Assembly: GCA_005784505.1 (NCBI GenBank)
Contig: VCAZ01000044.1
Span: 1,982,310 to 2,046,309, forward strand
Length of the DNA: 64,000 nt
Direction: 5' to 3'
From: Bagarius yarrelli
Taxonomy: Eukaryota; Chordata; Actinopteri; Siluriformes; Sisoridae
Shown: piece after piece, positions 25,402-36,179 of the stretch
Layout: the number at the start of each line of letters is the position of its first letter
Position numbering within the stretch: position 1 is the stretch's first letter
Translations under genes and position numbers: made by a program
The notes under the pieces: generated by a model
The model's input: the letters and a program-made list of their open reading frames with translations, nothing else
Databases searched by the model: none
What the model was told of the DNA's origin: nothing

Positions 25402-28400
25402 GTGAGATACAACTTTAGAGCTTTATCGCATGCTTTAGTCAAATTAGAACGGACCTTGTTTATCAAAATAGGCAAATTAATTATCTATCTTATTCGATTT
25501 ACATAATCATTAAAAAAAAACAATATATCGGTTGTCAGAGGGTCTAGATTTTTGGTGGCATGAGATTTAAACTTTTTTGCCTTTCTTCAGGTGCAGAGTC
25601 ATTTGGAGAACCCTAATAAGTACCACCTCCAACAGAGTCCAGGGCATCAGCTGAAGCATTATTTACCCAGCACACTTGGAGCTAAGCTAAGCCCTCCATT
25701 AAACAGCCAGCATACGGAGCATGGTATGCCCACCGGTCCCGGAGCCAGCGCCCCCAACAGCCCTATGGCTCTGCTCACCCTCACCAACAACTGTGAGAAA
25801 GAGGTAATGTATTCAATGTAGATTTATTTTTACTAGAAGTTCATTTGTTTTTGGTAATTATTTAAACAAATATTAATCGTATTATAAATTGTATCGAGAG
25901 TTTACTTAGACTTCTTATGTTTAAATCCAATTATTTTACAGATTCACATATATCTAAACTATAATATAAAGAATGTTTCTGTCACAGGATTTATATTTTA
26001 TACAACAATTGAAACAATTTGTATTATATTATCTTAAAGGTTATGGCCTTGTGGATTCTGAATCACATTCAGTTTTTCTTTATTAACTACATAATGTCTT
26101 ATGGTTAATAGTCCATAATGCATCATTTATTTTACATGCTTTCCTGCTGTTATAGATGGACGATGTCATTGATGACATTATCAGTTTGGAATCGAGTTAC
26201 AACGATGACATCCTTGGATTAATGGACACAGGACTTCAAATACCAAATACAGTAAATTGAAACTAAATTCTGATACCGTGATCTTTGTTTTGTTATGTGT
26301 TTGTGTATATTTGACTGTAACTTTGTTTTAGATCCCAGTTTCTGCAAATCTTCTTGAGATCTATAGTAATCCCGCACTTCCTCCGGCTGGATTCTCCATT
26401 GGGAATTCCTGCCCGTCTAGTTTATCCAGTGTCAAAAGAGAATTCTCAGGTATATCTGCTTTCATTATGTCTGTAAAATACAGAAAAGGTTATTTAGTCA
26501 TACTGTTATAGATGTAAGAATTAATCCCCTATAAACCACTCATAAACAATCATATTGAATGAAAAGAATAAATCTATCCACATTGTGTGCAATTTTAAAT
26601 TCTATTTTTAATAAAATTTATATTGTACCAAATGACACCAGCTCCTGACATGATGCACTTGGACCAACCTGGACCATGTGACACGTTTGACTCTTATCAG
26701 AGGCCAGAAGGCCTTCCAGTAGGTATGTTTTCAATCTGTTTGGCAAGCACACACTGTACACTATATAGACAAAAGTATTGGGACCAATGAACATCACATC
26801 TATGTATTTATAAACATCTGATTTCAAACTTACTCTTACTGCTCTAATAATAGCCATACTACTGGACATGTTGGAAATTTTAAAGGGTGTCTGTGGGGTT
26901 TTGGGAATTAGCCACAATAGTATTGGTGAGTTCAGGCACTGATGTTGGGTAAGAAGGTCTGGAGTGCAGTAGGTGTTCCATTTTATCCCAAAGAACTTCC
27001 AGGAAATGAACGTTGTGATACTACAAAAAACACTTATGTGTACTGAAGGTGTCCTCATGCTTTTGCCCATATGCTTGAGTTATCGATTATGATGTGTTTT
27101 TCACCTGTTTTTATACTGCATCGTACAAAAGAAAAGACACTTTTTAGCTTGCGTAGTGCATGCTCGATGCATTTTTACTTTGTACATTCATACTGTAATA
27201 AATTAAATTGTGTTTTATTAAAAAAATTGCACACAACTTGGATGCCAAATTATAAAAAAAAAACATAAACTAATAACACATTAGACAGCACAATCATTGT
27301 TTCAGTTTGTAAATTTTAATAATATTTTTTTCCCAGAAGCAGAAGTCAGAGCTATGGCAAAAGAGAGGCAAAAGAAAGACAACCACAACCTGAGTAAGAA
27401 TAATTTTTAGATCAGTAAAACACATTTAATTTGGTAAACTTTTGTTACGTAAACGTTGTTTGGCAACAAATCGATTTGCTCCCTGTCTGAAAAGCATCAT
27501 TTTTTCCTCTCTTCCTAGTTGAACGAAGGCGGCGCTTTAATATAAACGACAGAATTAAAGAACTTGGGACTTTAATTCCCAAATCTAATGATCCGTAAGT
27601 CAACCAGTTAACTATTATTGCATTACATTAAAAATCACATTTAACTGCTTACCAAATGTAAACTAATGTAACAGAAAGAAAAGCATTTTAGGCTGACTTT
27701 TTATGTTGATGGAGAAAGTAGGTTATGATTTTTCTACAAATTCAAATATAAAATGTTATTAGTTGCATACACAATTTTAAGAATAAGATAAAAAGAAGAT
27801 AAAAAAATTCTACTACAAATGGTTCTGCAAAGTGGAGTATCAGATGAACGAAAGTATTATTAGCTGTATAGTTGACCAGAGAAAAAATAAATATAACGTG
27901 TACATTATTTTTATAATTTTTTTATTGATATGGTAATTACTTAGGAATTGCTACGGATTTGTTAATTTCAGAGATATGAGGTGGAATAAAGGAACTATTC
28001 TGAAGGCCTCAGTGGATTACATCAAGAAGCTACAGAAAGAGCAGCAGAAAACCAAAGAGCTGGAGTGCAGACAGAAGAGACTAGAGCACACCAACAGACA
28101 CCTCCTGCTTCGCATTCAGGTATACACCAGGAAAATAATGCAATATTATACAGATACTAAAGTTTAAAACTCTGTGTAAGCTTAAAAATAGACAAAAACT
28201 GTTATATATTTTGGCGATGATTATACAGTAGTCAACATTTGAAGAGGATCAAAAAAATTCATCAAAGTTGTCCTAAGACAAGAACGGGTATTGACTAGTA
28301 TACATGTGGTAGAAATATAGCACATAAATCTATTTGTTTAGACAGATTATTATAGTTTTTGGTGTAAAATGAGAATTTTTTTACATTTAAAATTGTTTTA

Positions 28401-28904
28401 AGATGTTTAAGATGTTCTCAAATGCTTAGAGAAGAACTCTCTCAAAATTGTTTAAAATGATATAACAGTCTATATGTGTTTATGGATCAGGAGTTGGAAA
28501 TGCAAGCTCGTGCTCACGGTCTGGCTGTAGGAGGCTCTTCGGCACTCTGCTCCACTGAGTTGGTAACCTGCACTATTAAGGAAGAACCCATCAGCTTCAC
28601 AAGCTGCTCATCCGAGCTATACGCTCATTCACATCTCCGCAGCCCAGATCATTCCCGGCCCACCACTCTGGATCTCAGCAATGGCACCATTAGCTACAGT
28701 GACAGCAGCACAGAGAAGCCAGAGGCAGAGGTGTATGCAAGCCGAAAAGAAAAAAAAGCCAAGCTAGATGAGATGTTTATGGAGAACACACTGTCACCAG
28801 TGGGCACCAGTAACCCGGCGATCTCCCCGGGGTCCCTCACACACTCCAATGACAGCAGCAGACTAAGCAGCACCAGCACAGAGGAGCAGGACAAAAGCTG
28901 TTAG
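25369..28904 (+). CDS. mitfa: Melanocyte-type MITF transcription factor (nine coding exons)
   Basis: This gene encodes a bHLH-leucine zipper factor that binds E-box/M-box DNA in the nucleus and directs melanophore fate and pigment genes. Coding exons are 25369-25401, 25591-25803, 26156-26251, 26332-26449, 26642-26722, 27337-27393, 27519-27594, 27972-28119 and 28491-28904. All junctions are GT-AG with matching phase and total 1236 nt, giving 411 residues, close to the 413 of human MITF-M. The first exon encodes MLDMLEYSHYQ, the M-isoform signature. The ERK-site context APNSPMALL is in exon 2, the acidic activation segment MDDVIDDIISLESSYN in exon 3, the basic region IERRRRFN at about residues 200-207, and the zipper at about 255-282. 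Two sumoylation-type motifs are present, VKRE in exon 4 and IKEE in exon 9. The M-type start suggests mitfa rather than mitfb. The paralogue assignment is inferred; the family assignment is secure. Confidence 0.96.
25591..25803 (+). CDS. mitfa: mitfa coding exon 2
   Basis: This exon has 71 codons, follows a CTTTCTTCAG acceptor and ends at a GTAATG donor. It carries the glutamine/histidine-rich N-terminal segment and APNSPMALLTL. That segment corresponds to the region around the ERK phosphorylation serine (Ser73 in human MITF-M). Confidence 0.93.
26156..26251 (+). CDS. mitfa: mitfa coding exon 3 (activation domain)
   Basis: This exon has 32 codons beginning MDDVIDDIISLESSYNDD. It is the acidic transactivation segment that contacts CBP/p300 in the MITF/TFE family. 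Its 96-nt length equals that of the mammalian exon. The donor is GTAAAT. Confidence 0.93.
26332..26449 (+). CDS. mitfa: mitfa coding exon 4
   Basis: This 118-nt exon ends in phase 1 at a GTATAT donor. It starts IPVSANLLEIYSNP and ends VKREFS. The VKRE motif fits the sumoylation consensus at the position of the human Lys182 site. Confidence 0.92.
26642..26722 (+). CDS. mitfa: mitfa coding exon 5
   Basis: This 81-nt exon encodes APDMMHLDQPGPCDTFDSYQ and a short tail ending LPV. The acceptor CACCAG has a poor pyrimidine tract, but phase is kept on both sides. Intron 5 downstream holds a Tc1-type relic. Confidence 0.88.
26763..27072. mobile_element. Tc1-like relic in mitfa intron 5
   Basis: Left end TATAGACAAAAGTATTGGGA; right end ACTTTTG-like (CATGCTTTTGCCCATATG). 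The interior matches the antisense of a common fish Tc1-like family (GTTCAGGCACTGATGTTGGG and AGAAGGTCTGGAGTG). Most of the transposase region is deleted. The long minus-strand frame here is a remnant and not a gene. Confidence 0.65.
27337..27393 (+). CDS. mitfa: mitfa coding exon 6 (pre-basic region)
   Basis: This 57-nt exon encodes EAEVRAMAKERQKKDNHNL and has a GTAAG donor. It corresponds to mammalian exon 6b. No in-frame 18-nt extension encoding an ACIFPT-like peptide is visible upstream of the acceptor, so only the short form of this region is supported. Confidence 0.93.
   Translation, partial: KQKSELWQKRGKRKTTTT
27519..27594 (+). CDS. mitfa: mitfa coding exon 7 (basic region and helix 1)
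   Basis: This 76-nt exon follows a strong pyrimidine tract and ends at GTAAGT. It encodes IERRRRFNINDRIKELGTLI plus PKSNDP. The ERRRRFN stretch provides the DNA-contacting glutamate and arginines. Its length equals that of the mammalian exon. Confidence 0.95.
27972..28119 (+). CDS. mitfa: mitfa coding exon 8 (loop, helix 2, zipper start)
   Basis: This 148-nt exon encodes DMRWNKGTILKASVDYIKKL and the start of the leucine zipper, ending LLLRIQ. Length and phase equal those of the mammalian exon. Confidence 0.95.
28491..28904 (+). CDS. mitfa: mitfa last coding exon
   Basis: This exon has 137 codons plus TAG. It begins ELEMQARAHGL, the end of the zipper. It then carries IKEEP (a sumoylation motif equivalent to human Lys316/Glu318), the TTLDLSNGTISYSD region and a serine-rich C-terminus ending EEQDKSC. 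The segment after AHGL and the C-terminal RRSS motif of human MITF are changed, the latter reading SRLSSTS here. Confidence 0.93.
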   Translation, partial: ELEMQARAHGLAVGGSSALCSTELVTCTIKEEPISFTSCSSELYAHSHLRSPDHSRPTTLDLSNGTISYSDSSTEKPEAEVYASRKEKKAKLDEMFMENTLSPVGTSNPAISPGSLTHSNDSSRLSSTSTEEQDKSC

Positions 28905-29800
28905 CACTGCTAGCAAGCTATTAATAACTTTTTTTTCTTGTTGATTATTCTGGCAACACTGTGCTGCTGTCTGTCTGATGCAAAATATTACGAGATAGTT
29001 TAAACATCCTTATAATATATTTGTAATAACAATTTATTCAATATCTTGTAATATATTTTTAGGCTGTTTTCCTGCACTTTTAAAAATAATCAAGAATTTA
29101 GAACACAATTGAGGATTTTGTTCTGTTATGAAATGGTATTTGTTATTTTCATTATTTTAAATAATTTGGGGAGGCCTAATATTTTCTTACATACACGATT
29201 ACAATCGATTAAATAAAAAAATTACATAACTTTTTGGGGGTTTATGCCATTAGTGATGTTAAATAATATAATAATAGTAATAATATTAGTAATTTTTATT
29301 TATGGTAATAATAGCAGTATCATAAACCAATCCATAGCTATATAAATTTAAAAACTAAATAAAAAGAAGTATTGCCTACACAATGTTAGTAATGCAATAT
29401 TTACTATTATTTTATTATTTTTATCACGTTCTTTTCCTTGAATAGTTATATAGCCTAAGAAAATGTTATGATCACTTTACACAATCTATCTGTTCCTAAG
29501 TAAATATATGAGTAATTGCTTATTATTCATGTGCTCATTATCAATTTGTTAGATTATTTGATATGCTGTAACTACAGAATGGTGTTTTTTCCCCTGTTAA
29601 ATTGGGCAATATACACTTTTACAGAATACTTAAGTTCCCAGCCGCCTAAAATGGGTTTTGATTGTAAACTTCAGTTTGGACCCTTAAAGGCTTCAAATGT
29701 AAAGGTTCACTAACATGCACAACCAAAGATCCTGCCTAAGGTCTCTGTGTGACCTTATTTCTCAGAGTTTATTACAAAAATTTTAAAACAATGAATTATT
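28905..29800 (+). other. Presumed mitfa 3' UTR and AT-rich flank
   Basis: The sequence after the stop codon is very AT-rich and contains short ATA and TAA repeats. I see no further coding signal before the retroelement cluster that starts near 29803. Confidence 0.4.
29212..29217 (+). terminator. Candidate mitfa polyadenylation signal
   Basis: An AATAAA hexamer lies about 310 nt after the stop codon in AT-rich 3' sequence. Other candidates follow near 29355. Without transcript data I cannot tell which one is used. Confidence 0.4.
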
Positions 29801-29802
29801 TG

Positions 29803-31090
29803 TTCCCTTTCTGTCGTTCACTCCGATGTTGTGTCGTGTGAGGACACTAGGGGTCATGTTTGGAAGCACAAAGTACCTCTGATCTGCTGCAAAAAGGCCA
29901 ATGGAATTAGACGAGCATAATTTAATCTATTTAATAGATATAAATAGACCGACCACGATTCTGCTCATCGTTTTATTTTTCGAATAAGCATCTTCAAGAA
30001 GCATCAGCGAGAGAAGACGCTTTCTTCCCTCATAAGAGCTCTTTTCCGGCTGAGAAATTTTATTGGTCCGTTGCATTTGATGACTTGCACGATCGCTGTT
30101 TTTCTGTGCTTAAGCTGTCGTGCCCTGCTTGCAAGGCACTTTCTATTGCATGCTCAATAGGAGTTTTTTTGGCCTCGGCTACTCTTAGCTCAGGTCCTTC
30201 TACTTCCGGCTATGAGGCCGCAGTGGTAGGTGCCGCAGTGGTAGGTACCGAGGGTGAGCAAGGAAGAACAGGAGCATTGGTGGGTTAATCCCTGCAGGCA
30301 TCCCAATCCTCCTTAGCCTTGTGCGCATCGGTCAGGTCACTGAAGGAACGTGAAAGGGTTCCTCAGTCGAGCTTGTAAACCCGATGAGAGGTCGATTGCA
30401 GCATCCAAGAATAAGCTTGATTCCGTCAAGGTGGATGACTCTACTGACCCGGGTCTTGGATCCGAGCATCAGTTAAAGCCCGACGCTGAGATGGGGCTTC
30501 GTAAGGCGTTGCTGAGACGGGCGACCCAGGGAGGAGGTTGGGGTGCAGTTGGACTCCCCCGAGGGGGTACCGGGGTCGAGCTTTCATCTCACCTCTGCCG
30601 TTTGCCAGCCGGCAAGGCGCTCCTGCACGCTAACTGGTCATGAGGTTAAGTAAGGCTGTGCTTCAACGTGCTCGTTCTTGTCGGCACTTCGGTAGACCCC
30701 CAACACAGTCTGGCACAGTGGCATGTAGTATAAGGACTCTTAGTGTCGTCACTTGACACAATGTTGAAGGTAACGACAGAAAGAGAACGCCTCAGTTACA
30801 AATGGTAATCCTTGTTTTCTGATGGACGAAAGGTGATGTTGTGTCCCTTATGCCACTGCACCGTACTGCTTCAGAGGAGTCATCATTCAGCTCCTCAGGA
30901 CAGAACGATGAGCAGAATCGCATAGGTCTATTTGTACCCGGAAGTCTGGGGCGTGACCGGCTATGCAAATTTTGCTTGTCCAATTTCATTGGCCTTTTTA
31001 AAACAAATCAGAGGTACTTTGGGCTCCCAAACGTGACCCCTAGTGTCGTCACTCGACACAATGTTCCCTTCATCAGGAAACGAGAGTTAC
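29803..31090 (+). mobile_element. DIRS-like retroelement remnant with inverted terminal repeats
   Basis: The left arm at 29803-29970 is inverted relative to 30906-31090. For example, AAAGTACCTCTGAT at 29870-29883 has its complement at 31007-31020, and CTAGGGGTCA pairs with TGACCCCTAG. An extra terminal-like block lies at about 30690-30850, as expected of the internal complementary region in DIRS elements. The GC-richer interior (30300-30640) looks like decayed first-ORF sequence. No intact gene remains. Confidence 0.6.
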
Positions 31091-31334
31091 CATACGTAAC
31101 TTATATGTTCCCTTTACATCATTAAATGAAATGCCTTCAATTTAAGTAAATTATGTTTTTTCTTTTTTAAATAAATATTTCCTTTATATGTTAAAGAAAC
31201 ATATAAAGCAAATTTCCTCTGACATTATTTCGAAACTTATGTTAAACCTTAAATATTAGCAATGTCACAGTAACACAAGTGTCTGTTTAAAATTTGTAAT
31301 TGTAAAATGTAAATATCTTTAATTGTCACATACT

Positions 31335-31532
31335 CTACAGCACAGTAAAATTTGTTTCTTTACATATCCCATCTTAGATAGTTCGGGTCAGAGCACAGGG
31401 TCAGTTGATACAGCGCCCCTAGTGCAGGAAGGGTTAAGTGCCCAACAGTGGCAGGCTGGTGACAGTGGGGCTTGAACCCAGGTCTTCCAATCAACAACTT
31501 AGCACCTTAAACATTTCAGCCACCACTGCCCT
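31335..31532 (-). mobile_element. tRNA-derived SINE, family B
   Basis: Read on the - strand it starts AGGGCAGTGGTGGCTGAAAT and has a B-box-like GGTTCAAGCCCC. The 3' part is the complement of TTTGTTTCTTTACATATCCC. Related copies are at 31555-31733 and 51056-51250. Confidence 0.6.
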
Positions 31533-31554
31533 CAAAAAAGGTGTAGGTGTTTAT

Positions 31555-31733
31555 TTGTCAAACTTTACAGCACAGTGAAATTTGTTTCTTTGCATATCCC
31601 AGATTAGAAAGTTGGGGTCAGAGCGCAAGGTCTGCAGCATCCCTGGAGCAGGAAGGTTTAAGGACGCAACAGCGGGTATTCTTGGTCATCCAAACAACAA
31701 CTCAGTTCCTTAACCATTTGAGCCAGCAGGACA
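31555..31733 (-). mobile_element. SINE family B, second adjacent copy
   Basis: It has the same orientation and order of blocks as the copy just upstream, but with internal deletions. The two copies lie about 20 bp apart. Confidence 0.55.
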
Positions 31734-32439
31734 CAATACCAAAATTCAGAAATAATAAAACATCATTTGTAAGCATCTTGGTTTTTTTCATTTTAAATTA
31801 TTATTAGTCACATGACTTGTATAACATCATGTACACTGCCTTAAATTAATGTTGAATATTCCCTGGATCAATCGTCATATTAGAAAAACTTTAAACAAAC
31901 ATATTCAAAAATAATTGATCGAGCACACAATATAAAAGCAGAAAATATAAATATAATCAAAAACAAATTAAATAAAGTGTTTTCATGTTTGTAAGGGACT
32001 TACAAAGACTTAAAAATTAATCCTCAGTATACGGGGGTAATGCTGTTTATAGTACATTGTAATATTTGTTTTATTGAAATACTTGTATAAGTGAAAGAGT
32101 ACACCGAAATTTTCATTTTCTTAAAAACGCTGATATATTGATGGAACTAAAAGACAGGTCCCCCTTCAGGAACTCAAGCTGTGTCACAATGCTTTAAAAC
32201 TTCCTTTTTTTTACATTTGGCCTGAAGAGCATGTATAATCTAACCAATCAAGAAACCATTATATCACAGATGGGGTGAAGTCATCGACCAGAAAGTAATG
32301 CTATATAAAGACAAGCAACACCACACCTAGGTAAGCTCTCAGTCTCATGTGTGTGTAAGAATTCAAGAGAAAAGAATGCAAAAAAACATAAGATAAAAAT
32401 TAGATTTATCCATTTCCCAGATTAATTTCAGGCATAGAT

Positions 32440-32910
32440 ACACACTTGCACTGTGTGTATCTATGAGCATGCACTGCTCTGTGGCATGCTCGGTCAAGGC
32501 CTGAGACTCCGAGATTCCGAGATGTCAAGATCCTGGAGCAAGTCCTATTCAGCAAGGCAGTTAAGCGCCAATGGGGTTCCATACTATAATATAGCTGAGG
32601 CTAAGAGCAGATGCTAGCCGGCTATCTGTCCAAAAGTGTGGAATTGTCTTAAGGGCCTCCTAGAATACTACTAGAATACTGCTAGAAGACCAGAGATGTT
32701 GGCCATTCTATGGCAGCCATGGTGGCAACTGAAAGGCACCTGGACGCCCCAGTCACATCATTAGGCCTCTTTGGTGACACTGTACAGTCAATAGTCAAGA
32801 GGTTGTAGAAAACGAAAAGACAATTTGCAGCAATTCAGAGGTATTTACCTCGAGCGCTTTCAAGTCTATTCTGCGGGGTCTTTTTGGGGAGATTGATGGC
32901 ACTTGAAGTT
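32440..32910 (+). mobile_element. DIRS-like first-ORF (gag-like) fragment
   Basis: A frame reads MAAMVATERHLDAPV, then LGLFGDTVQSIVKRL, a stop, and FAAIQRYLPRA. This order is familiar from the DIRS gag-like ORF of fish. It is interrupted and has no intact start or end. Confidence 0.5.
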
Positions 32911-32942
32911 ATCTTTCTCCCCAAAGTTGATGCCTCATCACC

Positions 32943-33170
32943 TCAATCTTTAACAAGGTGCTGGTAGGGACGCTGCTCTTTTGCGCCATAAGAAACTAGT
33001 TTCAGGGTAGCATCCATTTTAAATTTATGGAACAGTAGATGAGTACAATCCACAATAAGTTTGTAAGACAAACTTTCAAAACTGTTCGAATTGTTTTCAA
33101 AACTTTGCTCCACTATGATGGTTTTATTTACTGTTTCTGCGAGCCATGGTTTACTCCCATTCTTTAACAA
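32943..33170 (-). other. Open frame of 75 residues, unknown
   Basis: An open minus-strand frame lies between DIRS-like and LINE-like remains. It has no domain I recognise, and it is probably part of a decayed element rather than a host gene. Confidence 0.2.
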
Positions 33171-33174
33171 TTAA

Positions 33175-35400
33175 AAAATGGCGCCATCCAGTGTGGGAGT
33201 CAGGCAGCAGGGTCTCAATGTGTTTTTATGACAAGCCTTTTGAAAGCATTTCATCATGATGGGGTGTGAGTGCGACAGGATGGTAGTCATTGAGGCAGGA
33301 GACTGTCGACTTCTTCGGTACAGGGACAATGGTAGCGGTTCTGAGGCACGTAGGAACAACATCAGTCCCTGGGGAAATGTTGAAGATGTCAGTAAAAACT
33401 AGTTGGTACCTTTGGTACATAACCAAGCTTTCAGCATGCCTGGAGCAAACTCTAGCATCGAGTTTGTAGATCGCCGATTCGCTTAATAAAAGAGATGGCC
33501 TACGCAAACACTGTTTTTATAGTGAGGTTCTATAAGAGGGCTCCATGAGTGACCCCAGAACCAAAGCCAGTTCACTTGTCGGCATCTTTAAATGCCGAGC
33601 AGGCTTAAGCCTTCTAGTGCCAAAAAGAAATCTAGACACTATCTGGTCCCTTCCTACTGATTTTCCAGCCAAAGGACCATGAAATATACACCTTTAGGAT
33701 GGAGGGAGTTAGACCAGCAGAGAACCTTTCTTGTAAAAACTCCAGCACTGAACCGACCAGTCAATTGACTGGATCCTGATGATTGGGATAAATTGAGGGA
33801 TAAATTGTGTTGAATGCTGAACTGAAGTCTATAAACAGTCTTTGTCTGTTAGTGTCCAGATGTGTGAGGGCTAAATGGAAAGTGCCATCGGCATTATCCG
33901 TGGAATGGGTGCCACTGAAGGTGGCAGCAAGGTCTTGATGTGCCTCATAACAAGCAAGTGACAATGCGGTGGTCATTGAGGCAGGTGACTGTCGACTACT
34001 TTTGAGGCACCTAGGAACAACAGTGTGTTCAGGAAAACGTTGAAGATGTCTGTAAAGATATCTGCTAGTTGTTCAGAACAATGCCTGAGCATTGTTGTCC
34101 AGTCCAGCAGACTTCCATGGGTTAAATCATCTTAGAGCTCTCCCCACGTCAGACGTGGTAATACAGAGCAACTGGTCGCTGGGAAGGGGGATGGTCCTAC
34201 TTGATGCCACATTGTTCTGCACCTCAAACCAGGCATCATTCAGTCCATCTGAAAGGGAGGCGACACTGCCACATGCACCAGGTGTCCTGTTATGCCTCCC
34301 TGATGATCAGCACAGTTTTGCTCTTGCTGATTTTAAGGGCCGTCTTGTCCCTAGCTCTGAAGGCAGAGTCTTAGCAGCCACGCATCTTTGTGGTCATCCA
34401 TAGCTTCTGGTTTGAGCATGTGGTGATGGTTTTAGAGACACTCACATCATCAGTGCAATTGCTGTTCATTGATGTCGTGTACTCCTCCAAGTTAATAGAC
34501 TTGCCATTGGTTGCAGCTCTCTAAAATTCTGCATGTCAGTGGACTCTAAGTAGTCCTGAAGAGCAGAAATGACTCCTGTTGGCCAGGTCCTCTCCTGCTT
34601 CAAAACAGGTTTGGACGAGTGGTCTGTATGCTGGAATTAGCATAACAGAGATGTTTAAATAGCTGAGAGCCACTCGGAACACAACAGGGATGTTTGTGTA
34701 AACATACCATACCATAACCAGCATATTTTTGTTGCAAATTCCACATACTGATGAAATTTAGGGAGCACTGATTTGAGGTTTGCATGGATGAAATCTCCAG
34801 CGATGATAAACAGTCCGTTCTTCAGATCACTAATAGCCCGATAGAGTACACAAAGGGCCTCCTTAGCATTAGCGCTGGGTGGAATGTATACTCCAGAAAA
34901 TGAAAACCATGGTGAAATCCCATGGTAAATAAAATGACCTGCATCTAACAGTCACAAACTTCACTAGCGATAAGCAGTAAGTAGAGACAATTACAGAGTA
35001 CTTGCACCGAGACACACAGAGTGTTGGCACGAAATGAGGTGAGCCCGTTAACCTCATGAGGTTAACTGAACAGAGGTGTCCGAAACTCTGTCACTGAACC
35101 ATGTTTCCATTTCTTTGAATTCATGCCGTGTAATCTGCTGGAGTCAGATATAGCATTTCATAGCATTTAGATATACAGATAGAGATATCTTATTATCCAC
35201 AGAGCAAACATGGCAAGTAGGATGGACGGGAGAGCCAGCCGGCTAGGGTTTGTGTTTAGCCTAGCACGGACACCTGCTTGCTTTCTGTGCTTTCGCTTCC
35301 TCGCACACCGCTTCTGACGTCCCCTTTCTAGGCCATCAGGCAACAGCGAGGGTTGGGGGCTTGGTCCTTGTAGCCAACCGAGGTCGCAAATTGTTCAGCA
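33175..35400 (-). mobile_element. Non-LTR retrotransposon (CR1/L2/Rex-like) fragments, rearranged
   Basis: On the - strand, decayed reverse-transcriptase segments are visible. VPKKSTVSCLNDYHPVALTP lies at about 33370-33250, and RLFIDFSSAFNTI at about 33840-33800. In an intact element the first motif precedes the second. Here the better copy of the first lies downstream, and a worse copy lies upstream at about 34060, so two insertions or a duplication are likely. Sequence to about 35400 resembles the 5' part of the same type of element. Confidence 0.6.
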
Positions 35401-35640
35401 ATTCGTCATGCAGGTGGATTGCTGCATGATTATTGTATCCATTATTATTGGACCATTTGGTCAGGGTTTCAACCTATTGCAGAGCATAATTATGCACACA
35501 GTTTGTAAAGTTTAAACGTTCTGCTGAATAGCCCTTTATTTTTAGTAAACAAAGTAGTAAACAAAGCCAGAAAAATTGTTAACAATTGTAAAGAAAATTG
35601 TAAAAAATTAAATAATGATTATTATAACCATCATTATTGT

Positions 35641-35641
35641 G

Positions 35642-35681
<40 letters not shown>

Positions 35682-35713
35682 TAATAATAATAATAGTAAT
35701 AATAATAATAATC
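35641..35713. repeat. TAA microsatellite
   Basis: About 24 ATA/TAA units with a few interruptions. Confidence 0.9.
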
Positions 35714-35929
35714 ACAAGGGTCTACGTGCAAAACTTCTCTTCATTGCCTACTGGCACAAAAAAGATTATTGGCCACTAGATGGCGCCATATATTATCACT
35801 GAAAAACTGCATAGAAAAGGTTATATAGGGTTTTTTTTAAGTGAGTAAAATTTAAAGGTTTTTCTGATTAGTATTTTTAAGTTAGCTTAGCTAATATTTA
35901 AGTTGAGAGGCTCTGTCATTAGTGTGTTT

Positions 35930-36175
35930 GCCCTGAAACTCTGGGATTAGATGTTTGTTTTCTACTTCTGCTCTGTGTGTGTATTTGTCCTTCAATCCAA
36001 AGACATGTTTGGCTTATTTTAATCTATAAATAGATCGAAGTGAATGAGTGTGTGTGTAGTTTTGCCTTGTGATGGGTTGACCCTCTGTCCTCTGTGTCCC
36101 CTGCATAGTGAGATACAACTGTCTCCTTGTAAACCTGTGTGAAATAACAGATACAGAAAATGCTTGGATGGTAGA
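35930..36175 (+). repeat. Decayed SINE-like 3' region
   Basis: Shows the order CTTGTGATGGGTTGACCCTC, CTGTGTCCCCTGCATAGTG, and a GCTTGGATGG tail, weakly similar to other fish SINE tails. Confidence 0.35.
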
Positions 36176-36179
36176 AGTG

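Noticed and set aside
26618..27070. 150-residue minus-strand frame inside mitfa
   Set aside because: It covers a Tc1-like relic in intron 5 and exon 5 in antisense. It has no promoter, domain or splice context.
30085..30643. GC-rich open frames of 67-97 residues
   Set aside because: They lie inside a DIRS-like remnant bounded by inverted repeats and represent decayed retroelement sequence, not host genes.
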